Below are positions 1 through 9,241 of a stretch of 64,000 nt of DNA, piece after piece. Source of the stretch: Ewingella sp049889095 (GTDB taxonomy: Bacteria; Pseudomonadota; Gammaproteobacteria; Enterobacterales; Enterobacteriaceae); the NCBI GenBank assembly GCA_049889095.1, contig JBLJFK010000003.1. One strand, given 5' to 3'. Each line of letters opens with the position of its first letter. Position 1 is the first letter of the stretch. The position numbers and the translations under genes were made by a program. The notes below the pieces were generated by a model that did no database searches, had not been told where the DNA came from, and was given only the letters and a program-made list of their open reading frames with translations.

Positions 1-1231
1 CACGCACGCCGTAGTGGATGTAGTTACCGGCCAGATCGTCGCCCAGTGACTTCGAGCCAGACCACATAGTCAGGTTACTTGGCGCGAGGTCAGCAGAGCC
101 GCCGAGGAATTCTGGCAACACTTTGCCAAAGACTTCCAGCGCATTCTGCGACGCTTTGCGGCTGGCGATATTGGCAGGATTAGCCTGCAATTCTTCGATA
201 AATTTCTGTGAGTCAGCTTGCCAGTTAGCAGGCAGTTCACCGTTAACGCGGCGTTTGAACTCTTTTGCCAGCTCAGGGTGAGCCTTGGCGTAGGCTGCGA
301 ACTTCTCATCCCATGCCGCTTCTTTGGCCTTACCGGCTTCTTTCGCGTCCCACTGGGCATAAATGTCCTGTGGAATTTCAAACGGAGGATAGTTCCAGCC
401 CAGCTGTTTGCGGGTTGCTGCCACTTCAGCATCACCCAGCGGTGCGCCGTGTGCTTCATGGGAGCCGGCTTTGTTTGGTGAACCAAAACCGATCACGGTT
501 TTGCACATCAGCAAAGAAGGTTTGTCGGTAACCTTATGGGATTCTTCGATGGCAGCTTTAATAGAAGCTGCATCGTGGCCGTCAATGCCACGGATCACAT
601 GCCAGCCGTAGGCTTCGAAACGTGCGGCAGTGTCATCGGTGAACCAGCCTTCAACGTGGCCGTCGATGGAGATGCCGTTGTCATCATAAAACGCGGTCAG
701 TTTGCCGAGCTTCATGGTGCCGGCCAGTGAGCAGACTTCGTGGGAGATGCCTTCCATCATGCAGCCGTCGCCCATAAAGGCGTAGGTGTGATGGTCGACA
801 ATGTCGTGACCAGGCTGATTAAACTGCGCGGCCAGCGTGCGTTCTGCAATAGCAAAACCCACGGCGTTAGCAACACCCTGACCAAGCGGACCGGTGGTGG
901 TTTCCACGCCAGCCGTGTAACCGTATTCCGGATGGCCTGGGGTTTTAGAATGCAGCTGACGGAAGTTAGCCAGTTCGCTCATCGGCAGATCATAGCCGGT
1001 GAGGTGCAGCAGGCTATAAATCAGCATAGAACCATGACCATTTGACAGCACGAAGCGGTCGCGGTCAGCCCAGTGTGGGTTAGTTGGGTTGTGGTTCATA
1101 TAGTCACGCCACAGGACTTCGGCAATGTCAGCCATGCCCATCGGGGCGCCAGGGTGGCCGGATTTCGCTTTCTGCACGGCGTCCATACTCAGTGCACGGA
1201 TAGCGTTCGCAAGCTCTTTACGAGAGGACAT
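1..1231 (-). CDS. tkt: Transketolase, N-terminal part (runs off the left edge)
   Basis: Transketolase moves two-carbon ketol units between sugar phosphates in the non-oxidative pentose phosphate pathway, using thiamine diphosphate in the cytoplasm. The reverse strand from the ATG at 1231 reads MSSRKELANAIRALSMDAVQ, and the thiamine diphosphate motif GDGCMMEGISHE lies near residue 153. About 410 of the usual 660-odd residues are present and the rest is outside the window. The loiP and speBA neighbours match the E. coli tktA locus, so this is the tktA orthologue. The window gives no view of a second transketolase. Confidence 0.96.
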   Translation of the reverse strand, partial: MSSRKELANAIRALSMDAVQKAKSGHPGAPMGMADIAEVLWRDYMNHNPTNPHWADRDRFVLSNGHGSMLIYSLLHLTGYDLPMSELANFRQLHSKTPGHPEYGYTAGVETTTGPLGQGVANAVGFAIAERTLAAQFNQPGHDIVDHHTYAFMGDGCMMEGISHEVCSLAGTMKLGKLTAFYDDNGISIDGHVEGWFTDDTAARFEAYGWHVIRGIDGHDAASIKAAIEESHKVTDKPSLLMCKTVIGFGSPNKAGSHEAHGAPLGDAEVAATRKQLGWNYPPFEIPQDIYAQWDAKEAGKAKEAAWDEKFAAYAKAHPELAKEFKRRVNGELPANWQADSQKFIEELQANPANIASRKASQNALEVFGKVLPEFLGGSADLAPSNLTMWSGSKSLGDDLAGNYIHYGVR

Positions 1232-1479
1232 GTTCTACTCCAGGTCGGATTAAAAAAGCAGTCAAGAAAGTCATTTTCTCAGACTAGGCATTAAAACGGC
1301 AAACTCTATTCGTGCGCGTGATGAACTTCACAGAATTGGCTTTTAAATCAGTGCGATTTTTAGGAGATCAACTATAGATCGGCAGACGCAAAAAACCTAC
1401 CTTAACGCTATCCTTACCTTTAACGCCTTTTTACGGCTTTTTTCTGTGTTTAGCTTTTAACTTTTGGGAATCAAAACTG

Positions 1480-2232
1480 ATGAAATTTAACCCCACGCTG
1501 TTGAGTCTGAGCGTTGTCGCTCTGCTATCTGGTTGCGCCAATCTGAATACTGATACCTTAATGCAGTCCGGCGCGCAGGCTTATCAGGCAGCAACGCTGT
1601 CAGATGCAGATGTCAAAACACTTAGCGTGCAGTCATGCGAAGAGATGGACAAAAAAAACCAGATAGCACCGGATAACAGCCAATACGCACAACGTCTGAA
1701 GAAAATCTCCGCCGCGCTTGGCGATAACATCAATGGGCAACCGGCGAACTACAAGGTGTACATGACCAAAGACGTCAATGCCTGGGCGATGGCTAACGGC
1801 TGCATCCGCGTTTATAGCGGCCTGATGGACATGATGAACGATAATGAAGTCGAAGGCGTGCTGGGTCATGAAATGGGCCATGTGGCGCTGGGTCACACCC
1901 GCAAAGCGATGCAGGTGGCCTACAGTGCAACGGCTGCCCGTTCGGCGGCATCTTCTTTAGGTGGCATCAGCGCAACGCTTTCTCAGTCACAACTTGCTGA
2001 TCTTGGAGAGAAATACGTTAATGCACAGTTCTCGCAAAAGCAGGAATCTCAGGCAGATGACTATTCGTTCGATTTACTGAAAAAACGCGGTATCGACCCG
2101 ACCGGCCTGGCCACCAGTTTCGAAAAACTGGCAACGCTGGATAAAGGCGGCAGCATTGGTTGGTTTAATGACCATCCATCCTCCGAGGCCCGCGCTAAAC
2201 ACATTCGCGAGCGTATTGCCGCCGGCAAGTAA
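1480..2232 (+). CDS. loiP: M48-family metallopeptidase lipoprotein LoiP
   Basis: This is a zinc metalloprotease lipoprotein of family M48, known in E. coli as LoiP (YggG), which acts in the envelope and responds to low osmolarity. The protein has 250 residues. A signal peptide ends in the lipobox LLSGC with Cys19 as the lipidation site, the zinc motif HEMGH spans residues 130-134, and a likely third zinc ligand is Glu189 in the QESQAD stretch. It is transcribed divergently from tkt and converges on speB with a shared hairpin between them. The placement next to tkt and speB is as in E. coli. Confidence 0.93.
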   Translation: MKFNPTLLSLSVVALLSGCANLNTDTLMQSGAQAYQAATLSDADVKTLSVQSCEEMDKKNQIAPDNSQYAQRLKKISAALGDNINGQPANYKVYMTKDVNAWAMANGCIRVYSGLMDMMNDNEVEGVLGHEMGHVALGHTRKAMQVAYSATAARSAASSLGGISATLSQSQLADLGEKYVNAQFSQKQESQADDYSFDLLKKRGIDPTGLATSFEKLATLDKGGSIGWFNDHPSSEARAKHIRERIAAGK

Positions 2233-2290
2233 TATCAAATACGAAAAATTAAGAACCCGATTTTTCAATACCTAAAAAATAGATACAAAA

Positions 2291-2309
2291 GCCCGACATA
2301 AAGTCGGGC
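2291..2309 (-). terminator. Intrinsic terminator between loiP and speB
   Basis: A perfect 7-bp stem GCCCGAC/GTCGGGC encloses a 5-base loop. On the minus strand it is followed by TTTTGT, which fits termination of the speB transcript. On the plus strand the trailing sequence is only weakly T-rich, so termination of loiP there is less certain. Confidence 0.75.
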
Positions 2310-2349
2310 GATTGTTTCCGCTAAGCAACGAAAAGTCGCGTCAGGCCGA

Positions 2350-3273
2350 TCAGCCCTTTTTGTACGCCTGAACGTACAGCATTTCCAGAGCCAGAGTGGC
2401 CGCTGCCAGCGCGGTTATTTCAGACTGGTCATAAGCAGGGGCAACCTCAACGATGTCCATACCGACGATATCCAGATCCAGATCTTTCAGGCCGCGCACC
2501 AGTTTGAGCGCACGATCAGAAGTCAGGCCGCCGATCACCGGCGTGCCGGTGCCGGGCGCATGCGCCGGATCCAGACAGTCGATATCGAAGCTTAGATAAA
2601 CAGGCAGAGAACCCACGATCTGCTTAACCTGCGCCAGAATATCGTCAACAGTGCGGTCATTAACCTGCGCTGCATCAAGCACGGTGAAGCCCAAAGTTTT
2701 GTCAAATTCGGTACGAATACCAATCTGCACAGAATGGTTAGGGTCAATCAGGCCTTCGTTCGGCGCATGGAAGAACATGGTGCCATGGTCGAATTTGCTG
2801 CCGTTGGAATAGGTGTCGGTGTGCGCATCGAAATGCACCAGCGCCATCTTACCGAAGTGCTTGGCGTGCGCACGCAGCAGCGGCAGGGTGACAAAGTGGT
2901 CGCCGCCAAAAGAGAGCATGCGTTTGCCGGAAGCCAGTACTTTTTCAGCATGCTGTTGCAGTTTGTCGGTCAAGTCCTGTGCATCACCAAAGTTGTACAC
3001 CACATCGCCGCAGTCGATCACTTTCAGGCGATCACGCAGATCGAAATCCCACGGCCAGCGTTGACCTTCCCATGCCAGATTTACCGACACCTGACGAATA
3101 GCTGCCGGGCCCAGGCGCGCGCCTGAACGGCCAGACGTTGCCATGTCGAAAGGAATGCCGGTGATCACCCAGTCAGCATCTGCATCGTATGGCTGGAAAT
3201 TCAGCGGGAAGCGCAGGAAACCAAAAGCGTTGGAAACCAGCGAATTATCAGGTTGATGGCCCAATGTGCTCAT
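2350..3273 (-). CDS. speB: Agmatinase
   Basis: Agmatinase hydrolyses agmatine to putrescine and urea, the step after arginine decarboxylase in polyamine synthesis. The 307-residue protein has the ureohydrolase manganese motifs GGDHF, DAHTD and SFDIDCLDP in order, and its length matches E. coli SpeB (306). It lies 87 bp downstream of speA on the same strand, so the two pathway steps are adjacent. A hairpin terminator follows it. Confidence 0.97.
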   Translation of the reverse strand: MSTLGHQPDNSLVSNAFGFLRFPLNFQPYDADADWVITGIPFDMATSGRSGARLGPAAIRQVSVNLAWEGQRWPWDFDLRDRLKVIDCGDVVYNFGDAQDLTDKLQQHAEKVLASGKRMLSFGGDHFVTLPLLRAHAKHFGKMALVHFDAHTDTYSNGSKFDHGTMFFHAPNEGLIDPNHSVQIGIRTEFDKTLGFTVLDAAQVNDRTVDDILAQVKQIVGSLPVYLSFDIDCLDPAHAPGTGTPVIGGLTSDRALKLVRGLKDLDLDIVGMDIVEVAPAYDQSEITALAAATLALEMLYVQAYKKG

Positions 3274-3360
3274 AAAACGATCCTCTTTTGACGTCAGCGC
3301 AAAGGCGACGCGATTATTTACCTTAATCCGACCAACTTTAGGCCGGATTATTGCGCGAAA

Positions 3361-5343
3361 TTATTCGTCTTCTTCCAGATAGGTATAACCGTACAGGCCA
3401 GACTCAAACTCTTCGACAAACTGCGCCTGAAGGTCTGCATCCAGATCGGTTTCTTTTACCTGATCGCGGAAGCGGCTGAGCAGCACGTTAGGATCCAGCT
3501 GCACATATTCCAACATGTCGGCAACCGTGTCGCCTTCATCGGATTGCTGCACTTCGATACTGCCGTCAGGGAAGACGAATACGTCTACCGCAGCGGTATC
3601 ACCGAACAAGTTGTGCATATTGCCGAGAATTTCCTGATACGCACCGACCATAAAGAAGCCTAGTACCGGCGGATCTTCAGGGTCATACGGAGGCATTGGC
3701 ATGGTGGTCGCCACGCCGTCACCGTCGATATAGTGATCGATAGTGCCGTCAGAATCGCAGGTAATATCCAGTAGTACTGCGCGACCCACCGGCGGTTTAT
3801 CAAGACCTTCCAGCGGCAGAACCGGGAACAGCTGGTCAATACCCCAGGCATCCGGCATCGACTGGAACAGCGAGAAGTTGACGTACAGTTTATCCGCCAT
3901 GCGCTCTTGCAGTTCGTCGATGATCGGACGGTGCGCACGATTACTTGGATCCAGCTGATCCTGAATCTTATTACAGATATTCAGGTAGATATCTTCCGCC
4001 CAGGCGCGCTGCGTCAGGTCCAGAATACCGTGTGCGTATTGTGAATGGACGTCGTGCAGATCCATCTGGCTATCGTGCAGCCATTCCCGCAGCGAGCGGC
4101 GATTCTCTGGATCATGCATTTCGTTCCAGGTGTCCCACATGCTGCCGAGCGCGCGCGGCGCATCATCAGCCGGAGCAATCGGATCGCGGAATTCATTGCG
4201 TTCTACGCCAATGATATTAGAGACCAGTACGGTATGGTGCGCGGTCACGGCACGGCCAGATTCAGTGATCACTGTTGGATGTGGCAAGCCATGTTCATTA
4301 CAGGCATCGCCGATCCCCCAGATCACGTTGTTGGCGTATTCGTTCAGGCCATAGTTCACCGAACAGTCAGACTGCGAACGTGTTCCTTCGTAGTCAACGC
4401 CCAAACCTCCGCCAACATCGAAGCACTGAATATTAACGCCCAGTTTGTGCAGCTCAACGTAGAAACGCGCAGACTCGCGCACGCCGGTGGAGATATCACG
4501 GATATTGGAGAGCTGCGAACCCAGGTGGAAGTGCAGCAGTTGCAAGCTATCCAGACGGTTCGCTTCACGCAGCATTTCCACCAGTTGCAGAACCTGCGAG
4601 GCCGCCAGACCAAATTTGGACTTTTCGCCGCCGCTGGACTGCCACTTGCCGGAGCCCTGAGACGAAAGACGCGCACGCACGCCGAGACGCGGAGTCACGT
4701 TCAAGCGTTCCGCCTCTTCCAGCACCAGTTTTATCTCCGTCATCTTCTCGATAACCAGGTAGACCTTATGGCCGAGCTTCTCGCCAATCAGCGCCAGACG
4801 GATGTATTCGCGGTCTTTATAGCCGTTACAGACAATCACCGAGCGGGTCATACCAGCATGCGCCAGTACGGCCATGAGTTCTGCTTTAGAACCGGCTTCC
4901 AGACCCAGTGGTTCACCGGATTCAACCAGTGACTCAATCACGCGGCGATGCTGGTTAACCTTAATAGGGTAGACCAGGAAGTAATCACCCTCGTAGCCAA
5001 ACGACTCGCGCGCGCGTTTGAACGCGGCGTTAATCGAACGTAGACGGTGTTGCAGAATTTGTGGGAAGCAGAACAGCGCTGGCAGACGTTGACCGTCCTG
5101 CGCGCGCATGTCTTTCACCAGTTGCGCCAGATCCACGCGGGCCGACGGAACGTCAGGATCGGGGCAAACACTGATGTGGCCCAGTTCGTTGACGTCATAA
5201 TAATTGTTACCCCAATAGGCAACGTTGTAAGTGCGCAGCATTTTGCTGGCATCACGATCGTTCACGGCAACCTCCTGCATGGAGCGCAAAGAAACCGAAT
5301 CGCCCGCATGTGACGGACGGTGGGAATGGATGTTATCAGACAT
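3361..5343 (-). CDS. speA: Biosynthetic arginine decarboxylase
   Basis: SpeA decarboxylates arginine to agmatine with pyridoxal phosphate as cofactor. The 660 residues include the PLP lysine in YPIKVNQ at about Lys128, glycine-rich phosphate-binding segments such as FDVGGGLGVDYEG, and the acidic C-terminal end typical of the enzyme. The start codon overlaps the end of the small yqgB-like gene, so translation of the two may be coupled. Together with speB it makes putrescine by the agmatine route, while speC in this window provides the ornithine route. Confidence 0.97.
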   Translation of the reverse strand: MSDNIHSHRPSHAGDSVSLRSMQEVAVNDRDASKMLRTYNVAYWGNNYYDVNELGHISVCPDPDVPSARVDLAQLVKDMRAQDGQRLPALFCFPQILQHRLRSINAAFKRARESFGYEGDYFLVYPIKVNQHRRVIESLVESGEPLGLEAGSKAELMAVLAHAGMTRSVIVCNGYKDREYIRLALIGEKLGHKVYLVIEKMTEIKLVLEEAERLNVTPRLGVRARLSSQGSGKWQSSGGEKSKFGLAASQVLQLVEMLREANRLDSLQLLHFHLGSQLSNIRDISTGVRESARFYVELHKLGVNIQCFDVGGGLGVDYEGTRSQSDCSVNYGLNEYANNVIWGIGDACNEHGLPHPTVITESGRAVTAHHTVLVSNIIGVERNEFRDPIAPADDAPRALGSMWDTWNEMHDPENRRSLREWLHDSQMDLHDVHSQYAHGILDLTQRAWAEDIYLNICNKIQDQLDPSNRAHRPIIDELQERMADKLYVNFSLFQSMPDAWGIDQLFPVLPLEGLDKPPVGRAVLLDITCDSDGTIDHYIDGDGVATTMPMPPYDPEDPPVLGFFMVGAYQEILGNMHNLFGDTAAVDVFVFPDGSIEVQQSDEGDTVADMLEYVQLDPNVLLSRFRDQVKETDLDADLQAQFVEEFESGLYGYTYLEEDE

Positions 5344-5479
5344 AGGTAAATCCTCTTTCTACACTGACAACATGGCCAGCCACTATCGCAGTAACAACAA
5401 GTGAGAACAACCCGAACGAATGGCTTTCAGACAGGATGAAATCCTGCGCACCATGGTTCGCAAACTGTTTTTCACTCAT
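5336..5479 (-). CDS. yqgB: Small YqgB-like protein overlapping the speA start
   Basis: A 47-residue reading frame starts MSEKQFANHGAQDF and ends in ERGFTYV, with its stop codon inside the first codons of speA in another frame. Position and strand match E. coli yqgB, a small acid-stress-related gene upstream of speA. The middle part HSFGLFS followed by an AIV core recalls the YGLLS and AAIVV segments of E. coli YqgB, as I remember that protein. Its own ribosome site is weak, but a mini reading frame with a good site ends on its ATG. I infer the assignment from place and weak likeness. Confidence 0.55.
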   Translation of the reverse strand: MSEKQFANHGAQDFILSESHSFGLFSLVVTAIVAGHVVSVERGFTYV

Positions 5480-5499
5480 GTGATTATAAAATTCATCAT
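5476..5499 (-). CDS. Possible six-codon leader peptide upstream of yqgB-speA
   Basis: On the minus strand GGAG stands 7 bases before an ATG at 5496 (a tandem in-frame ATG begins at 5499), followed by AATTTTATAATCACATGA. This encodes MNFIIT and stops in the ATGA that also starts the yqgB-like frame. The arrangement would couple translation of yqgB, and through it speA, to the mini frame. This is seen in the sequence only; there is no evidence that it is translated. Confidence 0.3.
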   Translation of the reverse strand: MMNFIIT

Positions 5500-6049
5500 T
5501 AGACTCCGTGGAACGGGTCAGGAGAAACCTATAGGAATAACGCTCTAAGGTTGCAGGCTACGTCAGTTTTACGGGGAAGGCGTTGTTAACCGGCCCGATG
5601 TGCCTGAGTAGCGCTCAGATGTTGCAGACTGAGCTGTCTATAGCCAAGCGGCATAAACGCGGCTGTCCGGCGGACAAGCTGTTTATAACATCGGATTGAT
5701 GACAGAAATTTTTCAGAAAGGCGTGCAGCAGCAATTAACAATCTCTGCCGGGGATGCTGTTGAAATGTAACAATCGGTAAAAAGTGGGTCATTAACCTAA
5801 CCACCTCCACACGTGCCACGCATCACCCGCGGGCATTCGAGCTGAGAAAACAGTAATTACTGGGATACGCTGGCGTAGATGTAAAAAAAGTACCGGGCGC
5901 GCGCCGTTTATACCGGCAACCTGCTGTAAATGCAAAATGAAAATGCGCCAGAGATTGTTTCCGAGCGTGGATATGACTGCAAAGTCGCACAATAACGCCA
6001 TATTCATCACAGAAATGACTGGCTTTCGTAACACTTGCTATCCTAAAAT
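5500..6049. other. Long intergenic region between yqgB-speA and metK
   Basis: This stretch separates the divergent speA and metK transcription units. Several reading frames of about 80 codons occur on both strands, but none has a convincing ribosome site, composition or recognisable protein. It probably holds the two promoters and their leaders. I see no RNA gene that I can name. Confidence 0.5.
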
Positions 6050-6089
6050 AGCCGTCCAGATGTTAATCCGTCTATTTGGATTGACTGTC
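6050..6089 (+). promoter_or_regulatory. Putative MetJ operator (tandem met boxes) before metK
   Basis: Consecutive 8-mers AGCCGTCC, AGATGTTA, ATCCGTCT, ATTTGGAT and TGACTGTC can be compared with the MetJ consensus AGACGTCT. The first and third match at six of eight places and the others are weaker. MetJ with S-adenosylmethionine represses metK in enterobacteria through such tandem boxes, so the site would give product feedback. The site is assigned by eye. Confidence 0.5.
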
Positions 6090-6223
6090 AAACTGCTTCA
6101 AGGCTTTGCCTTATGGGGACATGCAGGACGCAGTGCGACAATGACGAGCTCCGCTCATCATCTGCCAGTCTCCCCAGTGCTATGCAGTGATATCTAACCC
6201 GTTGTATAAAGGTAAAGAACATA

Positions 6224-7375
6224 ATGGCTAAACATCTCTTCACATCCGAATCTGTTTCAGAAGGACATCCAGATAAAATCGCCGACCAGATTTCTGATGC
6301 CATACTGGACGCGATTTTAGAGCAAGACCCGAAAGCACGTGTTGCATGTGAAACTTATGTTAAAACCGGCATGGTCCTCGTTGGCGGTGAAATTACCACC
6401 AGTGCCTGGGTCGACGTAGAAGAAATCACTCGCCAGACTATTCGTGAGATTGGCTACGTCAACTCTCAAATGGGCTTCGACGCCAACTCTTGCGCCGTAC
6501 TCAGCGCTATCGGTAAACAGTCCCCGGACATCAACCAAGGTGTTGACCGCCTTGACCCGCTGGAACAAGGCGCAGGCGACCAAGGCCTGATGTTTGGCTA
6601 CGCAACCAATGAAACCGAGGTGCTGATGCCAGCACCGATCACCTACGCACACCGTCTGGTACAGCGTCAGGCAGAAGTTCGCAAAGCAGGTACCCTGTCG
6701 TGGTTGCGTCCTGATGCGAAAAGCCAGGTCACTTTCCAGTATGACGAAGGAAAAATCGTCGGTATTGATGCTGTCGTACTGTCAACTCAGCACGCTGAAG
6801 ATATCGCGCTGAAAGATCTGCAGGAAGCGGTGATGGAAGAGATTATTAAACCTGTGCTACCCGCAGAATGGCTGCACGCCGGGACTAAATACCATATTAA
6901 CCCGACTGGCCGTTTCGTGATCGGCGGTCCAATGGGTGACTGTGGTCTGACTGGCCGTAAAATCATCGTGGATACCTACGGCGGCATGGCCCGTCACGGC
7001 GGTGGTGCGTTCTCCGGTAAAGATCCTTCTAAAGTTGACCGTTCGGCGGCCTATGCAGCACGTTACGTGGCGAAAAACATTGTGGCAGCCGGTTTGGCCG
7101 ATCGTTGTGAGATCCAGGTCTCTTATGCTATCGGCGTGGCTGAACCGACTTCTATCATGGTAGAAACCTTCGGTACCGGTAAAATCTCCAACGAGCAGTT
7201 AACTCTGCTGGTGCGCGAGTTCTTCGATCTGCGTCCTCACGGCCTGATTCAGATGATGGATCTGCTGCATCCAATCTACAAAGAAACCGCCGCATACGGC
7301 CACTTTGGTCGCGAACATTTCCCTTGGGAAAAAACCGACAAAGCCGCTCAGTTGCGTGAAGCTGCCGGCGTGTAA
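6224..7375 (+). CDS. metK: S-adenosylmethionine synthase
   Basis: MetK makes S-adenosylmethionine from methionine and ATP. The 383 residues contain the ATP motif SVSEGHPDKIADQISDA near the N-terminus and the phosphate loop GGGAFSGKDPSKVDRSAAY. Length matches the 384-residue E. coli enzyme. The start is supported by the ribosome site AAGGTAAAG before ATGGCTAAACAT. A strong terminator follows directly, so the gene appears to be transcribed alone, with putative MetJ boxes upstream. Confidence 0.98.
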   Translation: MAKHLFTSESVSEGHPDKIADQISDAILDAILEQDPKARVACETYVKTGMVLVGGEITTSAWVDVEEITRQTIREIGYVNSQMGFDANSCAVLSAIGKQSPDINQGVDRLDPLEQGAGDQGLMFGYATNETEVLMPAPITYAHRLVQRQAEVRKAGTLSWLRPDAKSQVTFQYDEGKIVGIDAVVLSTQHAEDIALKDLQEAVMEEIIKPVLPAEWLHAGTKYHINPTGRFVIGGPMGDCGLTGRKIIVDTYGGMARHGGGAFSGKDPSKVDRSAAYAARYVAKNIVAAGLADRCEIQVSYAIGVAEPTSIMVETFGTGKISNEQLTLLVREFFDLRPHGLIQMMDLLHPIYKETAAYGHFGREHFPWEKTDKAAQLREAAGV

Positions 7376-7395
7376 TTTGCAGAACGAGGTTTATT

Positions 7396-7426
7396 AAACC
7401 CCCGCCATTTTATGGCGGGGGTTTTT
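7396..7426 (+). terminator. Intrinsic terminator of metK
   Basis: A 13-bp stem, AAACCCCCGCCAT paired with ATGGCGGGGGTTT around a TTT loop, is followed by a T run. This is a textbook rho-independent terminator 20 bases after the metK stop. Confidence 0.93.
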
Positions 7427-7473
7427 ATTCCTGGCTATTAAACAGCGAAACTCGAGTGAGAACAATCCGATTA

Positions 7474-7489
7474 GTGGGAACGATTACAA
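7474..7489 (+). promoter_or_regulatory. Putative distal GalR/GalS operator of galP
   Basis: GTGGGAACGATTACAA fits the GalR/GalS consensus GTGKAANCGNTTMCAC with two mismatches. It lies 184 bp upstream of a better copy, a spacing that could allow repressor looping. The surrounding 7427-7656 stretch is AT-rich and holds no convincing gene. Confidence 0.45.
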
Positions 7490-7657
7490 AAAATAATTCC
7501 TTTAAAATCAAAAAATTAAATCAATTAATGATTCTGACATGTCAACATTTGATTGATATAAGTCAAGTATTTGCGTATTACTCTGTGAAATCGTCCCCTT
7601 CCCGATTACCACGTCTCATAAAAGCCTCTCACACCTGATAAGAGATCGAACCAATAA

Positions 7658-7673
7658 GTGTAAGCGATTACAA
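7658..7673 (+). promoter_or_regulatory. Putative GalR/GalS operator of galP
   Basis: GTGTAAGCGATTACAA matches the GalR/GalS consensus at all but the last position. It lies about 85 bp before the galP start. GalR and GalS repress galP in E. coli and galactose relieves this, so the same control is likely here. Confidence 0.75.
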
Positions 7674-7756
7674 CACTGTGATCTGGCGCACTTTTAGTCA
7701 GGGCAAGGGCAAATAACATAACAAGCTAAGCATTATTGCTATCTTTTGGAGGCAGT

Positions 7757-9151
7757 ATGAGTAACTCAACATATGGCAAAAAGAAGCGCTCGAATAAAAG
7801 CGTCACGTTCTTTGTCTGTTTTCTGGCCGCACTGGCAGGCCTGCTGTTCGGGCTTGATATCGGCGTCATCGCCGGTGCCCTTCCCTTCATCAGTAATGAA
7901 TTCCAGATAACCAGCCATCAGCAAGAGTGGGTGGTCAGCTCAATGATGTTCGGTGCTGCGGTTGGGGCTATCGGTAGTGGTTGGCTCAACTTTCGTCTGG
8001 GGCGTAAATACAGTCTGATGATTGGCGCCGTTTTATTCGTGGTCGGCTCACTCTTTTCAGCCTTTGCGCCAAATACCGAAGTTCTGATCATCGCACGCAT
8101 CCTGTTGGGTCTGGCCGTCGGTATCGCCTCTTACACCGCGCCTGTTTATCTGTCGGAAATTGCACCGGAGAAAATCCGCGGCAGTATGATTTCAATGTAT
8201 CAGTTGATGATCACCATCGGTATTCTGGCTGCCTATCTTTCAGACACCGGCTTCAGTTACACCGGCGCATGGCGCTGGATGCTCGGGGTTATCACTATCC
8301 CTGCGCTGTTGCTGTTAGTTGGTGTGTTCTTCTTGCCTGATAGCCCACGCTGGCTGGCAGCCCGGGGCAACGACGATAAAGCGCGCCGGGTGTTGGAAAG
8401 ATTGCGCGACTCTACGGCTCAGGCCAAAAAAGAGCTGGATGAGATACGCGAAAGTCTGAAAATTAAACAGAGTGGCTGGGGTCTGTTTACCAGCAACAAA
8501 AACTTCCGTCGCGCGGTCTACCTCGGCATCCTCTTACAGGTCATGCAGCAGTTCACCGGTATGAACGTCATCATGTATTACGCACCGAAAATCTTCGGTA
8601 TTGCCGGGTTTGCCAGCACCTCGCAACAAATGTGGGGCACGGTCATTGTGGGTGTCGTCAACGTACTCGCCACTTTCATTGCCATTGGTCTGGTCGACCG
8701 TTGGGGTCGTAAACCAACCCTAAAACTAGGCTTCATGGTAATGGCTGTCGGTATGGGCGTATTAGGCACCATGCTGCACATTGGCGTTGAATCAGAAGTG
8801 GCGAAATACTTCTCCGTCGCCATGTTACTGATGTTCATCGTCGGTTTCGCCATGAGTGCCGGTCCGTTGATTTGGGTACTCTGTTCTGAAATTCAGCCGC
8901 TGCGCGGCCGTGATTTTGGTATCACCGTTTCCACAACAACTAACTGGATCGCCAACATGATTGTCGGCGCGACCTTCCTGACCATGCTCGACACGCTCGG
9001 CAACGCCAACACCTTCTGGGTCTATGCCGCACTGAACGTTGTGTTCATCTTCATCACTATTGCGTTGATTCCCGAGACCAAAAACGTCTCTCTGGAACAC
9101 ATTGAACGTAATCTGATGAGCGGTGAAGCCCTGCGTGACATCGGTAAGTAA
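7757..9151 (+). CDS. galP: Galactose:proton symporter
   Basis: GalP is an inner-membrane sugar:H+ symporter of the major facilitator superfamily with 12 membrane helices. From the ATG at 7757, which follows the ribosome site TTGGAGG, the protein has 464 residues, exactly the E. coli GalP length. An upstream in-frame ATG at 7736 would add seven residues but lacks a site. Family motifs include FGLDIGVIAGALP, PDSPRWL and the C-terminal PETKNVSLEHIE. GalR-type operators upstream support galactose control. Confidence 0.93.
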   Translation: MSNSTYGKKKRSNKSVTFFVCFLAALAGLLFGLDIGVIAGALPFISNEFQITSHQQEWVVSSMMFGAAVGAIGSGWLNFRLGRKYSLMIGAVLFVVGSLFSAFAPNTEVLIIARILLGLAVGIASYTAPVYLSEIAPEKIRGSMISMYQLMITIGILAAYLSDTGFSYTGAWRWMLGVITIPALLLLVGVFFLPDSPRWLAARGNDDKARRVLERLRDSTAQAKKELDEIRESLKIKQSGWGLFTSNKNFRRAVYLGILLQVMQQFTGMNVIMYYAPKIFGIAGFASTSQQMWGTVIVGVVNVLATFIAIGLVDRWGRKPTLKLGFMVMAVGMGVLGTMLHIGVESEVAKYFSVAMLLMFIVGFAMSAGPLIWVLCSEIQPLRGRDFGITVSTTTNWIANMIVGATFLTMLDTLGNANTFWVYAALNVVFIFITIALIPETKNVSLEHIERNLMSGEALRDIGK

Positions 9152-9157
9152 AGCGTC

Positions 9158-9193
9158 TTTAGCTTCCTCCCCTGCGAAGGAGAGGAAGCTAAA
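9158..9193 (+). terminator. Hairpin after galP
   Basis: A 12-bp perfect stem, TTTAGCTTCCTC with GAGGAAGCTAAA, lies directly after the galP stop. No true T run follows on the plus strand, so its strength as a terminator is uncertain. Confidence 0.5.
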
Positions 9194-9241
9194 AATTAGA
9201 ACTATTTGCATCTCTCTCTTCCCAGATTTATCCTTCGCCAG

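Noticed and set aside
4045..4932. 295-codon open frame on the plus strand inside speA
   Set aside because: It lies wholly antisense to an intact, clearly recognised speA and has no family likeness; it is an effect of GC-rich codon use.
5586..6197. Three frames of about 80 codons in the speA-metK gap
   Set aside because: They overlap each other on both strands and none has a ribosome site or known relatives.
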